Positions 1 through 7,768 of a DNA stretch of 64,000 nucleotides are shown here, one piece after another (within the stretch, counting starts at the first letter, position 1; each line of letters starts with the position of its first letter). The notes beneath the pieces are model-generated. The model was given only the letters and a program-made list of their open reading frames with translations, was not told where the DNA came from and did no database searches. The stretch is from Deltaproteobacteria bacterium (lineage in GTDB: Bacteria; Myxococcota_A; UBA9042). Both the position numbers and the translations under genes were made by a program. The DNA lies in assembly GCA_020632665.1 (NCBI GenBank), contig JACKFC010000021.1, forward strand, positions 16,270 through 80,269, in the 5' to 3' direction.

Positions 1-136
1 GACTGCCGCCCTCCGAGCGCGCGATTCCGCCCATGTAGGCGTAGAGGTCGTCGCTCCAGATCTCGGATATCAACGGCTGCCGGTCCTTGGTCGAGAAGAC
101 GACGTGGAAGAGTAGAGCTGTGAACGTGCCGGCCAT
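1..136 (-). CDS. IS200/REP-associated tyrosine transposase, N-terminal fragment
   Basis: The reading frame starts at the ATG at 136 and leaves the window at base 1 after about 45 codons. It begins MAGTFTALLFHVVFSTKDRQ and continues with an AYMGGI-like segment. This is the characteristic start of Y1 (HUH) single-stranded DNA transposases of the IS200/RAYT type, where LLFHVVFSTKxRxP is the first beta strand and ends in a conserved KxR. The catalytic HUH pair and the tyrosine lie beyond the window edge, so it cannot be judged whether the gene is intact. Palindromic sequence directly upstream (137-343) fits such an element. Confidence 0.72.
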   Translation of the reverse strand, partial: MAGTFTALLFHVVFSTKDRQPLISEIWSDDLYAYMGGIARSEGGS

Positions 137-184
137 GGGGCTTCCCTGGTGCTTCTCGATGCGCGGACTCCGGACTGCGACCCG

Positions 185-268
185 GCGCCGCTTCGCGGCT
201 TCGCGTAATTCTCCACCCGGATCCTGGGGTTGGCACCCCAGGCTACTGCCCAGCGCCGCTTCGCGGCT
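185..268. repeat. Palindromic flank of the IS200-type element
   Basis: A 16-base unit, GCGCCGCTTCGCGGCT, occurs at 185-200 and again at 253-268. Each copy contains a small hairpin (GCCGC-TTC-GCGGC). Between them lies an 8-bp perfect inverted repeat (CCTGGGGT at 223-230, ACCCCAGG at 235-242, 4-base loop). REP-like palindromes beside Y1 transposases are the usual targets or products of these enzymes. I see no gene in 137-343. Confidence 0.5.
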
Positions 269-343
269 GCAAAGCAGTTGGTCCGTCGGGCCCTCTGTAT
301 TATCAGGCGATACCAGAAAACTGGTTCGGATCCGTTTCGAGCG

Positions 344-991
344 TCAACGATCGAGGAAGCCCTTCCCGGCCAGAATCTTCGGCACGCACGCCTGCGCCCG
401 GCGCTCGCGCGTCGTGGCCTGCTTGGCGCCGCCGACCTGGAGGATATGGCTGCGTTGGCGGCCCGGCGTCAACGCGTCCCAGGCGGCTTGCAGCTTCGGG
501 TCGGCGTCGAGCGCGGCCTGCAATTCGTCCGGCATCTGCTCGGCGTCCTGTGGCTTCGCGATGCTGACGCCGGCTTTGTGCGCGGCGATCGAGCGCGCGA
601 CGTAGTCGGCGAGCTGGGCTGTGCGGGTGCCGGCGTCGGCGTCTTCGCGGAAGCGCACGATGCGGGCGTAGTGGCTGTTGGGGCCCGGCTTTTCGAGCAC
701 ATCGTCGGGATCGTCGAGGGCGGCGCCGTTGAGCAGCGAGAGGCGGTAGTCGTCGTTGAAGGCGCCGATCATGATCAGGTTCTTGCCTTCGATGGTGTAG
801 GTCGGCGAGCCCCACTTCATCGTCTCTTCCAACTCGGTCTGCTGCAGCACGGAACGGAGCGCGCGCAGCCCCGCCGGCCAGCGGTGGACCTTGCACTCGG
901 GGGTGCGGAAGCGGTCGCAGCGGCCGCAGCCGATCTCCAGGTAGGAGTCGACGCTCTCGTTGTTGATCGCGCGGGGTGGTTGCTCGCTCAT
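344..991 (-). CDS. YdeI/OmdA-family protein (DUF1801-like plus C-terminal OmdA-like region)
   Basis: 215 residues. After an N-terminal segment with the cluster CGRCDRFRTPEC, the middle (about 30-110) has the DUF1801/YdhG-like pattern LEETMKWGSPTYT followed by NLIMIGAFNDDYRLSLLNG. The last third, with TPGRQRSHILQVGGAK and a K/R-rich end, matches the C-terminal helical part of YdeI/OmpD-associated proteins. Members are small cytosolic proteins without a settled biochemical role. The ATG at 991 was chosen because it overlaps the stop of the gene upstream (988-1491) as ATGA, so the two are probably translationally coupled. Confidence 0.75.
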   Translation of the reverse strand: MSEQPPRAINNESVDSYLEIGCGRCDRFRTPECKVHRWPAGLRALRSVLQQTELEETMKWGSPTYTIEGKNLIMIGAFNDDYRLSLLNGAALDDPDDVLEKPGPNSHYARIVRFREDADAGTRTAQLADYVARSIAAHKAGVSIAKPQDAEQMPDELQAALDADPKLQAAWDALTPGRQRSHILQVGGAKQATTRERRAQACVPKILAGKGFLDR

Positions 992-1491
992 CGACTCTCC
1001 TCCGTCTGAGATCGTGCGCGCTCTGCGTAGTGCATCCCGCGCGCGAGGATGCGTTCGCCGTCGCTGACCCAGGCGAGGTTGGGCTCGCCGTCGGCCTCGC
1101 TGGCGACGTCGTCGGCATAGGCGATGGCGTCGCGCAGGGCGTCGGCCGGGCGGGCCGGATCGACGACGAAATCGTGGTGCCAATCGGCGCCGCCGCCGCC
1201 CCGGCAGTAGACGCGCAAATGACCCGGCGTCCACGGCGCGATGGCACGCAGCCGGGCGATGAGTTGCAGCTCTCGCGTGGCGACGCCGAGCGTTTGGTGG
1301 CTCAGGGCGCGGGCGGCGTCGAGGTGTGTGGCGCAGAACCAGCCTTGGTGCGGCGGGTGGCCGACGAAGAGCGGGTCCTCGGCGCGGCGGTACCAATCGG
1401 CACGGGCCGGATCGCGGGCGAAATCGACCAGAGCACCGCCCTCGCGGGGGTCGAAACGCTCGTCGCAGACCTCGCAGCAGGGTGGTCGCAT
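988..1491 (-). CDS. Small cysteine-containing protein of unknown function
   Basis: 167 residues from the ATG at 1491. The start MRPPCCEVCDERFDPREGG has a CxxC-like zinc-ribbon look, and a later WFCATHLDAA gives a further Cys and His that could complete a metal site. The remainder is mixed alpha/beta, with a WHHDFVVD and a VSDGERILARGMHY segment. I do not recognise the family. A longer frame upstream (to 1635) has no ribosome-binding sequence and is antisense to the kinase start region, so the cysteine-motif start is preferred. The stop overlaps the start of the YdeI-like gene, implying co-expression. Confidence 0.55.
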   Translation of the reverse strand: MRPPCCEVCDERFDPREGGALVDFARDPARADWYRRAEDPLFVGHPPHQGWFCATHLDAARALSHQTLGVATRELQLIARLRAIAPWTPGHLRVYCRGGGGADWHHDFVVDPARPADALRDAIAYADDVASEADGEPNLAWVSDGERILARGMHYAERARSQTEESR

Positions 1492-1600
1492 CGCGCAGAG
1501 GGTGCCGGGGATTGCGGGCGCCTGCAAAGGGGCCCCTCGACAAGTCGGCCGAGAACGCATGGAATAGCGGACCCATGGGGCGAGACGGAGCGGAGGCGAT

Positions 1601-3301
1601 TTGAGCACGGGACCCGGCCAGGGCGGAACCAGCAAGCGCGGCGCGTTGCTCGGCCAAGTGCTCGTCGATCGCTACGAGATCGAGGATTGCCTCGGACGTG
1701 GCTCGGCCGGCGAGGTCTACCGCGCGCTGGACCGCACGACCGGCCAGAACGTCGCCGTCAAGACGCTGCTGCACGAGGGACCCGACGCCATCGAGTGGGT
1801 GCGCCGCTTCCGCCGCGAGGCCCGCGTCCTGGCCCAGCTCGACCACCCGAACAACGTGAAGATGGTCGACTTCGGCCATACCGCCGAGGGCATGGTCTAC
1901 CTGGTCATGGAATACCTCGACGGCGACGACCTCTTCCACGTGCTGCGCCGTCGCGGCCGGATGTCGCTGCAGGGCGCGGTCGAGATCGCGGTGCAGGCGC
2001 TCGGCGGGCTGCACGACGCGCACAGCAAGGGCATCGTCCACCGCGACCTGAAGCCCTCGAATATCTACCTGCTGCGGCCCGACAGCCCGCGGCCCGAGGC
2101 GAAGGTCATCGACTACGGCCTCGCCAAGCCCGACGTCGCCGTCACCGTCGAGTCGCTGACCCGCGAGGGGGCGCTGGTCGGCACGCCGCAATATATGGCG
2201 CCCGAGCAATGCCTGGGGCAGCCGTTGACGCCGGCCGCAGACCTCTACGCGATCGGGGTGATCTTCTACGAGATGCTGGTCGGCCGGCCGCCCTTCGAGT
2301 CGAAGAACCCGATGGATCTGCTGACCTCGCACCTCTACATGAAGGTGCCGAACCTCGCCGAGTTGCGCTCCGATCTCGCCGACCCGGACGCGGTGCACGA
2401 CGTCGTCAGCAAGCTCATGGCGAAGAAGGCCGAAGACCGCCCGCCGACCGCGCTCGCATCGATCATGCTGCTCGAAGGCCTGCTCAGCCGTGAGGGCGAC
2501 GCCGCGATGCAGCACGAGAGCACCGCGCTCGGCATCCCGGCCATGATCGACGACGACACCCCGCCCGACGGCGAGGACGTGCCCTTCGAGGCGCTCGAAG
2601 AGCTCGACGACGAGGTCCTGCCGCCGCTGCCAGGCGACGATCTCGCCGAGCTCGGGGCAGCCTTGGTCGCCAGCAAGGGCCTGCCGCCGAACGTGCCCAC
2701 CGCGCCGCAACGGCACGCTCCGACGCCGCCGCCCTCGATCGTGCCATGGCTCGCCGAAGCGCCGCCTGCGAGTCCGCCGCCTGCGAGTCCGCCGCCCGCG
2801 AGTCCGCCGCAAGCACCGTCTCCGCGTCGGTCCAGCACGCCGCAGCCGATGGCGCGTCCGGTCGATGCGCCGCCGCGGCGGCCAACGCCGTCGGGCGTCC
2901 ATGGGCCCGCGTCGCAAGCCGGTCGCCGGATGCCGCGTGGACGCGTGGCGGTCGCGGCGGTGACGACGCGGCTTCGGGTCGAGGTCGAGCTCGCCGACGG
3001 CATCCAACCGGTCGACGCCGCCGACGCCACGCTCGAGGTGCGCGCCTCGCTGGTGCCGGGTCCGGGGCGGCCGGCGCTGCCGCTCTCGTTGCAGCGTCGG
3101 GGGGTGCGCTTTCGTGGCGCCGCCGAGCTGGCCCGCCCGACCTCGGAGGGGATCGAGCTGCGGCTGCACATCACCGCGCCGGCCGGCTTGGTCTGGAGCG
3201 CGCGCGTGACCTCGGAGAAGCCGCGGCCGCACGCGGTGGGCGCCGACTCCGGCGAGACCTCGGGCGCGGCGACGCGCGCCAAGCTGATCCTCGGCGGGTA
3301 G
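1601..3301 (+). CDS. Eukaryotic-type Ser/Thr protein kinase with proline-rich tail
   Basis: 566 residues from a TTG start preceded by GGAGCGGAGG. The kinase domain spans about residues 24-290: glycine loop GRGSAGEVY (32-40), ATP-anchoring lysine in VAVK (Lys54), catalytic HRDLKPSN (about 145-152), a metal loop read as DYG instead of DFG, and TPQYMAPEQ. A low-complexity Pro/Ser linker with PPASPPPAS repeats (about 385-440) leads to a C-terminal beta-rich region of about 110 residues that I do not recognise. No transmembrane segment is evident, so it should be a soluble kinase. It is followed after 2 bases by an APS kinase gene, suggesting it heads the operon to 6228. Confidence 0.9.
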   Translation: MSTGPGQGGTSKRGALLGQVLVDRYEIEDCLGRGSAGEVYRALDRTTGQNVAVKTLLHEGPDAIEWVRRFRREARVLAQLDHPNNVKMVDFGHTAEGMVYLVMEYLDGDDLFHVLRRRGRMSLQGAVEIAVQALGGLHDAHSKGIVHRDLKPSNIYLLRPDSPRPEAKVIDYGLAKPDVAVTVESLTREGALVGTPQYMAPEQCLGQPLTPAADLYAIGVIFYEMLVGRPPFESKNPMDLLTSHLYMKVPNLAELRSDLADPDAVHDVVSKLMAKKAEDRPPTALASIMLLEGLLSREGDAAMQHESTALGIPAMIDDDTPPDGEDVPFEALEELDDEVLPPLPGDDLAELGAALVASKGLPPNVPTAPQRHAPTPPPSIVPWLAEAPPASPPPASPPPASPPQAPSPRRSSTPQPMARPVDAPPRRPTPSGVHGPASQAGRRMPRGRVAVAAVTTRLRVEVELADGIQPVDAADATLEVRASLVPGPGRPALPLSLQRRGVRFRGAAELARPTSEGIELRLHITAPAGLVWSARVTSEKPRPHAVGADSGETSGAATRAKLILGG

Positions 3302-3303
3302 GG

Positions 3304-3852
3304 GTGACGGTGGCGGATGCACGACGCGCGGGCGCTGTGGTCTGGCTGACCGGGTTGCCCTGTGCCGGCAAGACGACGCTCTGTGAGGCGGTCGCTGCGC
3401 AGCTCGTGGCGCGTGGTGAGCGGCCGGTGCTGCTCGACGGCGACGCGCTGCGGCGTGGCATCTCGGCCGACCTCGGCTTCTCGCCGGCAGATCGCGCGAC
3501 GCAGGCGGCGCGGGTCGCCTTCGTCGCCCGTTGCGTGGCACAGGCCGGCGGCGTCGCCCTGGTCGGCTTGGTCAGCCCCTACGATGCCGATCGCAAGGCG
3601 GCGCGGGCGGCCGTCGCGCGCTTTCTGTTGGTCCACGTCGCGACGCCGCTTTCGCGTTGCGAGGCGCGAGACGTCAAAGGCCACTACGGCCGCGCCCGGG
3701 CCGGAGAGATCGCCGGCTTCACCGGCGTCTCCGCGCCCTACGAGGCGCCCGACGACGCCGAGGTCACCCTGCGCACCGAGGCCAGCCCGGAGCAGGACGC
3801 GGCCGCCATCGTCGCCGCCTTGGCGCAGCGGGGCTGGCTGGGTCCTGCATGA
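3304..3852 (+). CDS. cysC: Adenylyl-sulfate (APS) kinase
   Basis: About 182 residues from a GTG at 3304 (a second GTG at 3310 is possible), 2 bases after the kinase stop. It should phosphorylate adenosine 5-phosphosulfate to PAPS, the universal sulfate donor. The P-loop GLPCAGKTT is a slight variant of the usual GLSGAGKST. DGDALRRG, the LVSPYDADR segment, and DVKGHYGRARAGEIAGFTG followed by APYE are diagnostic of CysC. The length fits a stand-alone APS kinase without an ATP-sulfurylase partner. The stop overlaps the start of the sulfotransferase gene by ATGA, so donor and user of PAPS are coupled. Confidence 0.92.
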   Translation: MTVADARRAGAVVWLTGLPCAGKTTLCEAVAAQLVARGERPVLLDGDALRRGISADLGFSPADRATQAARVAFVARCVAQAGGVALVGLVSPYDADRKAARAAVARFLLVHVATPLSRCEARDVKGHYGRARAGEIAGFTGVSAPYEAPDDAEVTLRTEASPEQDAAAIVAALAQRGWLGPA

Positions 3853-4802
3853 GCGAAAGCGCCGCGGGGCCACAGCTGCTCCCCCTGCTCTGCACAAGCT
3901 ACAGCGGCAGCACGCTCGTTGGGTTGCTGGCGTCCGCCTCACCGCAGCTCTGCTTCACCAGCCAACTGAGCGACCTCTCGCTCGACGCACGCAGCGGGGC
4001 GCACCCCTGCGGCTGTGGTGCGCCGATCGCGCAGTGCGGGTTCTGGCGCGAGGTGGCCGTTCGTGCCGGCGCCGCCGATCCCGCCGCCTGGATCGCGACG
4101 GCCGTGACCCATCCCGCTGCAGCGAGCCGCACGCCGGAGTCGGGCATCGGTCGCCTGGCGCGACTGGCGGCGGGCCTCGCTCCGCGGCTGGGGTTGATCG
4201 GAGCGGCTGCCGGGCGCGCGTCGCCTCGTCACGCGGCGTTGCTACGCGCGGCGGCGGAGATTCGTCGTGTCGCGGAATGCGCAGGTGAGGTCGCCGGAGC
4301 CCGCGTCGTGCTCGACGCGACGAAATACCCCGAGATCGTCGGTGCCCACATCGGCGCGGTGGCCGACCTGCGCCTCGTCTACCTGGTCCGCGATCCACGC
4401 GGCGTCGTCGCCTCGCGGATGCGCCGGCGCGGCGAGACGGCCGAGCAGGCGGCGCGCGTCGTCCTCGGCCATGCGCTGCGCCACCGGGCCCTGCTCGCGG
4501 CACTGCCCGAGGACCGCAGGCTCGTGCTGCGCTACGAGGCCGTCTGTGCCGCCCCGGAGCGAGAGATCAACCGGCTGCTCGCCTTCGCCGGGCTCGATCC
4601 GCTGCCCGCAGGCGCGCTGCGGAGGGTGCGCAAGGGCGAAGCGCACGTCGTCGGTGGCAACCCGATGCGCTTCGACCTCGAGCAAGATCGCGTCGCCCTC
4701 GACCAGCGCTGGCGCGAGCAGCTCACCGCCGCCGACCTCGCCACGATCCGCCGCTGGCTGCCCGAACGCATCTGGCTTGCTGCGGCGCGGTCGGATGCCT
4801 AG
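3849..4802 (+). CDS. PAPS-dependent sulfotransferase
   Basis: 317 residues. The N-terminal CTSYSGSTLVGLL (about 15-27) is the PAPS 5-phosphosulfate loop, with Ser-Gly-Ser-Thr in place of the usual SGTT. YLVRDPRGVVASRM (about 178-191) is the 3-phosphate binding motif with its conserved Arg and Ser. The C-terminal part has LRYEAVCAAPEREINRLLAF, as in the Sulfotransfer_3/Stf0-like group. No signal peptide or membrane segment is visible, so the acceptor should be cytosolic or membrane-face: a lipid, glycan or polyketide. It is translationally coupled to the APS kinase. The acceptor cannot be told from sequence. Confidence 0.85.
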   Translation: MSESAAGPQLLPLLCTSYSGSTLVGLLASASPQLCFTSQLSDLSLDARSGAHPCGCGAPIAQCGFWREVAVRAGAADPAAWIATAVTHPAAASRTPESGIGRLARLAAGLAPRLGLIGAAAGRASPRHAALLRAAAEIRRVAECAGEVAGARVVLDATKYPEIVGAHIGAVADLRLVYLVRDPRGVVASRMRRRGETAEQAARVVLGHALRHRALLAALPEDRRLVLRYEAVCAAPEREINRLLAFAGLDPLPAGALRRVRKGEAHVVGGNPMRFDLEQDRVALDQRWREQLTAADLATIRRWLPERIWLAAARSDA

Positions 4803-4855
4803 GCTCCCGACGGCGACCTCGCCGTGACCGTCGCCACGACCCCGGAGCGCAGACC

Positions 4856-5836
4856 ATGACCCTACACACCGATCTCGAGACCTTCCGATTCGACCCGGCC
4901 CTGCGCCGAGGTGTCGAGGGCAAGCGCGTGCTGATCACCGGCTCGGGCAAGGACGGTGGCATCGGCCAGGCGCTCGCCCTGGCTGCGGCGCTCAACGGCG
5001 CAGCGGCCGTCGGTGTGCACTACCACCGCAGCTACTCCGACGGCATCGCGACGGTGGAGGCCATCAACGCCGCGGGCGGCAACGCCTTCCCGGTGCAGGC
5101 CGACGTCACCAATACCAGCGACGTCTGGGCCAGCCGCTCGTATGTGATCCGCCACCTCGGAGGGCCGCCGGACCTGCTGATCTGCAACTCCGGCCTCTCG
5201 GAGAAGGGCTACCTCCTCGGCCGCGCGCCGCGCGAGAAGGAGGGCGAGAGCCCCTCGTTGCGCCGGGCCCGTGCGCGCAAGGCCTTCGTCGAGAACCTCG
5301 CCGACTCGACGGCCGTGGTGAACACCAAAGTCGACGGCTTCCTCTACCTGACCCACCTCTGGGCCGGCGAGGCGCTGCACGCCGGGACGGAGCTGCAGAT
5401 CGTCTACGTCTCCTCGCGCCAGGCGGTCGATCCGGGCGCCGGCGTGCCGGGCTATGTCCTGGCCAATTTCGGCGTGCTCTCGCTGCCGACGGTGCTGCGC
5501 ATCAACCTCGGGCGGCAATCCGACAAGGTCAGCGCGTTCTCGGTCGCGCTGCCCTTCGTCCGCACCGGGATGACCGACGCCTACGCCGAAGACGCGCGGG
5601 TCTGGGGCCGCTGGCAGCCGCGGATGCTCGAGCCACACGAGCTCGCGGCGGCCTTTCTGCAGCTGCTCGGGCGACCGGCGGCCGAGCTGAGCGAGCAGAT
5701 CTTGCAGCTCGACGTCGAAGCGGCCGAAGCCGGGACCCAGCTCTGCTGGTCGTCGATCGCGCTGCAGCCGCAGCGGCAGGAACTGCGCTGGAGCCGCGAG
5801 CAGCCGCTCGTGGTGAGCGAGGAGGGTGTGCGATGA
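4856..5836 (+). CDS. SDR-family oxidoreductase with atypical active site
   Basis: 326 residues, ATG at 4856. A Rossmann fold begins near residue 24 with VLITGSGKDGGIGQALAL, a variant TGxxxGIG dinucleotide loop, and CNSGLS stands where NNAG usually is. The catalytic serine is in VYVSSRQ, and the tyrosine is in GYVLANFGV. In the usual YxxxK motif the lysine would fall on the Asn of YVLAN, so the catalytic lysine appears to be missing. There is also an insertion of about 25 charged residues (APREKEGESPSLRRARARKA) near 123. It overlaps the MaoC hydratase gene, so a 3-oxoacyl reductase/hydratase pair in fatty-acyl chemistry is plausible; the substitution makes its activity uncertain. Confidence 0.8.
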   Translation: MTLHTDLETFRFDPALRRGVEGKRVLITGSGKDGGIGQALALAAALNGAAAVGVHYHRSYSDGIATVEAINAAGGNAFPVQADVTNTSDVWASRSYVIRHLGGPPDLLICNSGLSEKGYLLGRAPREKEGESPSLRRARARKAFVENLADSTAVVNTKVDGFLYLTHLWAGEALHAGTELQIVYVSSRQAVDPGAGVPGYVLANFGVLSLPTVLRINLGRQSDKVSAFSVALPFVRTGMTDAYAEDARVWGRWQPRMLEPHELAAAFLQLLGRPAAELSEQILQLDVEAAEAGTQLCWSSIALQPQRQELRWSREQPLVVSEEGVR

Positions 5837-6228
5837 CCTGGACCATCGGCCAGCGCGCCAGTCAGCGCCGCGTCGTCAGTGACGCCGACGTGCGCCACTT
5901 CGCCGACGCCACGGGCGACCACAACCCGATCCACCTCGACGAGGAATTCGCCCGCAGCACGCGCTTCGGCGGTCGGATCGCGCACGGCATGCTCTCGGCC
6001 TCGCAAATCTCGAGCCTGCTCGCGAGCGAGCTGCCCGGCCCCGGCACCGTCTACCTCGGCCAATCGCTGCGCTTCCTCGCGCCGGTGCGGATCGGCGACG
6101 AGGTCGAGACGACGCTGGAGATCCGCGAGATCGACCCCACCCGGCGTCGGATGAAGCTGCACACCCGCTGCGCCGTCGGCGAGACGGTCGTCATCGAAGG
6201 CGAGGCCGAGGTGATGTTCCCGAAGTAG
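5833..6228 (+). CDS. MaoC-like (R)-specific enoyl-CoA/enoyl-thioester hydratase
   Basis: 131 residues, a single hot-dog fold. The catalytic signature ATGDHNPIHLDEEFA (about 27-41) provides the Asp and His dyad of PhaJ/MaoC hydratases, and GGRIAHGML follows, as in the family. The size matches one-domain PhaJ-type enzymes. Such proteins hydrate trans-2-enoyl thioesters to (R)-3-hydroxyacyl thioesters. Its start overlaps the SDR stop as ATGA. Together with the SDR it suggests handling of a 3-hydroxyacyl or beta-keto intermediate, possibly the molecule the sulfotransferase acts on. It ends 6 bases from the convergent gene at 6235. Confidence 0.88.
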   Translation: MTWTIGQRASQRRVVSDADVRHFADATGDHNPIHLDEEFARSTRFGGRIAHGMLSASQISSLLASELPGPGTVYLGQSLRFLAPVRIGDEVETTLEIREIDPTRRRMKLHTRCAVGETVVIEGEAEVMFPK

Positions 6229-6234
6229 GAGGGC

Positions 6235-7014
6235 TCAGGCCCACTTCTCGCGGTCGAACGACGTCAGCCAGAATCCCCAGGAATGCCGGGCCGGGTCGCC
6301 GTGTCGGATCTTGATCCGCTTGTCCTTCAAGCCCGCGCCGAGGTTCTTCTCCACCGCGAAGACGAAGTTGGCGAAGTCGGCGTCGACGTCCTCGAAGGGG
6401 AAGGCGACGTCGAGCGAGAACTGCGGCTTGGCGCCGACGTGGAGCCAGAGCGTATTGGCCTCGTCCCATTGGGTCGGCAGCGGCGCACCGGTCGCCGGAT
6501 CTTTCCAGCGGACCTTCCAATACGCGGTCAGCGTGAGCGCTGGGTCGTGGCGCTTCGGGTCGTCGCGGTCCTCCCAATAGCGCACCACCTTCGGCGCGCC
6601 GAAATGGGCGTCGGCGAAGTCGAAGATCGCGGCGGAGTCAGCGGCGAAGCCCTCGCGCTCGGGCCAGGTCGTCCAGCGCGTGATCCACATATCGCCGGTC
6701 CAGCCGCTGCCGAAGACGCGGCGCTCACCGGGCCCCAAGATCGCCTCGGCTTGCCGCGCCAGCTCCGGCTGCTGCTGCCCGGAAGCGGCATAGGCGGCGG
6801 CGCTGTCAGGGTCGGGATCGCCGGCGCGGGTCCGGGTCGCACGCATCAGCGCCTCGGTCTGCGTCTCGTTGACGCTGAGCTCGATCCGCTCCGGCGTGGC
6901 GTCGAGGGCCATCGCGGCGAGGAAGCGCTCGATCCGGTCGAGGGCTTGGCGCACGGTCTTGACGCCCTTGAAGCTCTGCGGGCTGTCGGGCGGGTGGTAG
7001 CAGAGGTTGTGCAT
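6235..7014 (-). CDS. Protein of unknown function
   Basis: 259 residues from the ATG at 7014, not recognised. The N-terminal 60 residues are helical (TVRQALDRIERFLAAMAL). The remainder is rich in Trp, Asp and aromatic residues, with GSGWTGDMWITRWTTWPERE and a C-terminal WGFWLTSFDREKW. No signal peptide, membrane helix or cysteine motif is visible, so it is probably a cytosolic globular protein. It lies 75 bases downstream of the M15 peptidase gene on the same strand, separated by a hairpin. It is the only candidate for an accessory or immunity partner of the PAAR/M15 pair, but a periplasmic immunity protein would be expected to carry a signal peptide, which it lacks. Confidence 0.6.
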   Translation of the reverse strand: MHNLCYHPPDSPQSFKGVKTVRQALDRIERFLAAMALDATPERIELSVNETQTEALMRATRTRAGDPDPDSAAAYAASGQQQPELARQAEAILGPGERRVFGSGWTGDMWITRWTTWPEREGFAADSAAIFDFADAHFGAPKVVRYWEDRDDPKRHDPALTLTAYWKVRWKDPATGAPLPTQWDEANTLWLHVGAKPQFSLDVAFPFEDVDADFANFVFAVEKNLGAGLKDKRIKIRHGDPARHSWGFWLTSFDREKWA

Positions 7015-7059
7015 GGCGGCGCTCCGATCCAGGGGTCGGTGCAGCCTACGCCGCAGCGA

Positions 7060-7081
7060 GGCCGGCTGGCAAAGGCCGGCC
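7060..7081 (-). terminator. Hairpin after the M15 peptidase gene
   Basis: A 7-bp GC-only inverted repeat (GGCCGGC at 7060-7066, GCCGGCC at 7075-7081) with an 8-base loop lies 9 bases beyond the stop of the minus-strand M15 gene. There is no U-rich tract, so it is at best a weak or Rho-aided terminator. Confidence 0.35.
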
Positions 7082-7089
7082 GGATCGGG

Positions 7090-7737
7090 TCAGCGCCGCG
7101 GCGCCTCGACATGCGCGACGTCCTTGAATTTCTTCCAATCGCCACCCCAGATCAGGCCCTGCGCGCGGGCCGCGACCCCGAGGTCGTTCCAGAACTGGAA
7201 GCTCGTATTCGCCGCCGGGCCGCCCCAGGCGTAGCGCCGGTCGACGATATCGGCGCCGAGGCCGAGCAGGTGGGCGCTGTTCATCGTCTTGGAGTAGCCC
7301 AGGCGGACCTTCTCGGCCTGTTGCGCGCGGGTCCGCAGGCCCTCGGCGACCACCGGCTTCCAGCCCTTGCCGGCCAGCTCCTTGAGGATGTTCACGACCT
7401 TGGCGCGAAAGTCGGCGTTGAGTCCGTCGAGGTTGCGCATCGGCACGCTGACCTCGGTCGGGCTGTTGCCGGGCGAGGCCGTGGTGCGGTTGCCGGATTG
7501 GTTCTGCGCCTGTGGTTTCGGCTTGCGTGGACCGCCGCCGCGCAGGGCGCCGAAGGTCTGGTCGCCGGCCAAGCCATCCACCTTGATGCCGCGCTCTTGT
7601 TGGTAGGCGCGCACGGCGCGGTCGGTGGCGGGGCCGAAGTCGCCGTCGATCTTCAGCGGCGGCTGGGCGCCGTGCTCGTTGAGCAGCTGCTGCAGCTCGC
7701 TGACGCTGCTTCCCTTCGAGCCCTTCTTCAACAGCAT
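7090..7737 (-). CDS. Peptidoglycan-binding M15-type peptidase (putative injected effector)
   Basis: 215 residues. Residues about 1-65 form a PG_binding_1 three-helix domain (LKKGSKGSSVSELQQLLNEHG, then IDGDFGPATDRAVRAYQ). A Pro/Asn/Ser linker follows. The C-terminal domain (about 95-215) is an M15/VanY-like L,D- or D-Ala-D-Ala peptidase: the zinc motif SAHLLGLGADIVD gives His and Asp, and a terminal HVE gives the catalytic Glu-side His. There is no signal peptide, although its substrate is cell-wall peptide. Together with the PAAR gene 31 bases upstream, this suggests delivery by a type VI or other contractile apparatus rather than Sec export. A phage-type endolysin is the alternative. Confidence 0.85.
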   Translation of the reverse strand: MLLKKGSKGSSVSELQQLLNEHGAQPPLKIDGDFGPATDRAVRAYQQERGIKVDGLAGDQTFGALRGGGPRKPKPQAQNQSGNRTTASPGNSPTEVSVPMRNLDGLNADFRAKVVNILKELAGKGWKPVVAEGLRTRAQQAEKVRLGYSKTMNSAHLLGLGADIVDRRYAWGGPAANTSFQFWNDLGVAARAQGLIWGGDWKKFKDVAHVEAPRR

Positions 7738-7768
7738 GGTCGTCTCCGCCTCGCAGTGCCGAGAGTCG

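Noticed and set aside
223..242. Terminator for the gene at 344
   Set aside because: The hairpin lies 100 bases past the stop and next to an IS200-type transposase start; a mobile-element palindrome explains it better.
344..3541. Very long open frame on the minus strand through the kinase region
   Set aside because: It is antisense to the Ser/Thr kinase and APS kinase genes, Arg/Pro-rich without motifs; only its last 215 codons, after the ATG at 991, form a recognisable protein.
6235..7014. Immunity protein for the M15 effector
   Set aside because: No signal peptide or membrane helix, whereas the target of an M15 peptidase is periplasmic; kept as unknown protein only.
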